From Leucobacter triazinivorans (GTDB taxonomy: Bacteria > Actinomycetota > Actinomycetes > Actinomycetales > Microbacteriaceae), in NCBI RefSeq assembly GCF_004208635.1, contig NZ_CP035806.1:3414816-3478815 (forward strand): DNA of 64,000 nt, given 5' to 3'. Shown piece by piece: positions 63,581-64,000 of the stretch. The notes beneath the pieces are model-generated. The model did no database searches. It saw only the letters and a program-made list of their open reading frames with translations, and had not been told where the DNA came from. The stretch's first letter is position 1. The number at the start of each line of letters is the position of its first letter. The position numbers were made by a program, and so were the translations under genes.

Positions 63581-64000
63581 GTGGCCGACCACTACGAGAC
63601 CCTCGGCGTGTCGCGCGAGGCGACGCCCGAAGAGATCAAGAAGGCCTATCGCCGGCTCGCGCGCGAGCTGCACCCCGACGTGAACCCCAGCGAGGACGCC
63701 GCCGAGCGCTTCAAGAACGTGACGCACGCGTACGACGTGCTGAGCGACCCCGAGCAGCGCCAGCGCTACGACCTGGGCGGCGGGCAGGCCGGCATGGGCG
63801 GGTTCGGCGACATCTTCGAGACCTTCTTCGGCGGGGGCTTCGGCGGCGCCGGGCAGCGCGGGCCCCGTTCCCGCGCGGAGCGCGGCGAGGACGCGATGAT
63901 CCGGGTGGACGTGTCGCTCGAGGAGGTCATCTTCGGCGCTCAGCGCGAGGTGACGGTGAACACGGCGGTGCTGTGCGGCGTCTGCCAGGGCAGTTGCTGC
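63581..64000 (+). CDS. dnaJ: Molecular chaperone DnaJ (partial, cut by window end)
   Basis: The first 140 codons only. The J domain has [20 protein letters not shown] and the HPD motif in ELHPDVNP. A Gly/Phe region (GGGFGGAG) follows, and the first zinc-binding repeat begins CGVCQGSCC. In that repeat the last Gly of the usual CxxCxGxG is Cys. It recruits DnaK and hands over unfolded clients. GTG start with GAGGAG upstream. It is co-oriented with and 55 bases from hrcA, so it is CIRCE-controlled. Confidence 0.93.
   Translation, partial: MADHYETLGVSREATPEEIKKAYRRLARELHPDVNPSEDAAERFKNVTHAYDVLSDPEQRQRYDLGGGQAGMGGFGDIFETFFGGGFGGAGQRGPRSRAERGEDAMIRVDVSLEEVIFGAQREVTVNTAVLCGVCQGSCC

Overview
The window is high-GC DNA from an actinobacterium, most likely a member of the Microbacteriaceae (Leucobacter-like). 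This placement is an inference from gene content, many GTG starts, an actinobacterial-type Smc, MurT/GatD, an LAxTG-type wall anchor, and many leaderless-looking promoters. No rRNA, tRNA, CRISPR array, insertion sequence or prophage was seen. Coding density is very high.

Layout. (1) 280-1226: a small membrane protein (DUF4260) and a TetR regulator, with a palindrome over the -10. (2) 1282-19941: a conserved chromosome-maintenance, SRP and translation block: smc, ftsY, ffh, rpsP, khpA, rimM, trmD, then murT-gatD for lipid II amidation. It is interrupted by a branched-chain amino-acid (Liv) ABC transporter at 5.3-10.7 kb and by a wall-anchored protein plus an LCP-like protein at 12.1-14.0 kb. 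A yceI gene follows. (3) 20677-37165: an accessory catabolic island. A leftward dipeptide/oligopeptide-type ABC importer with two paralogous binding lipoproteins diverges from a rightward run of hydrolases: pyroglutamyl-peptidase-like, two cytosine-deaminase-like amidohydrolases, an allantoinase/dihydropyrimidinase-like enzyme, an M29/NicX-like metalloenzyme and an AllE-like bicupin. A LacI regulator, an HpcH-like aldolase and a decayed amidohydrolase pseudogene follow. The divergent promoter region carries two LacI-type half-palindromes spaced 20 bp. (4) 37200-40044: membrane/lipid genes (FUSC, App1-domain, DedA). (5) 40301-46429: cytochrome bd oxidase cydAB and its assembly exporter cydDC, preceded by three operator-like palindromes phased at 22 bp. 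(6) 46404-50019: an RHH/SPFH pair, then divergent pabC-like and pabB-like genes. (7) 50083-64000: leuS, comEA-comEC, holA, rpsT, a MOSC protein, lepA, DUF1990, hemW, and hrcA-dnaJ under a CIRCE element; dnaJ runs off the end.

How the genes fit together. The accessory island looks like a self-contained uptake-and-hydrolysis system for a small cyclic amide or ureide: import, ring opening, ammonia release and a final aldolase, under one local regulator. The substrate cannot be read from sequence. Other notable signals are in-frame repeat expansions inside the essential smc gene and in cydD, a LivH permease fused to a secreted Ig-like domain, and TAG stop codons that double as the -10 box of the next, apparently leaderless, gene.
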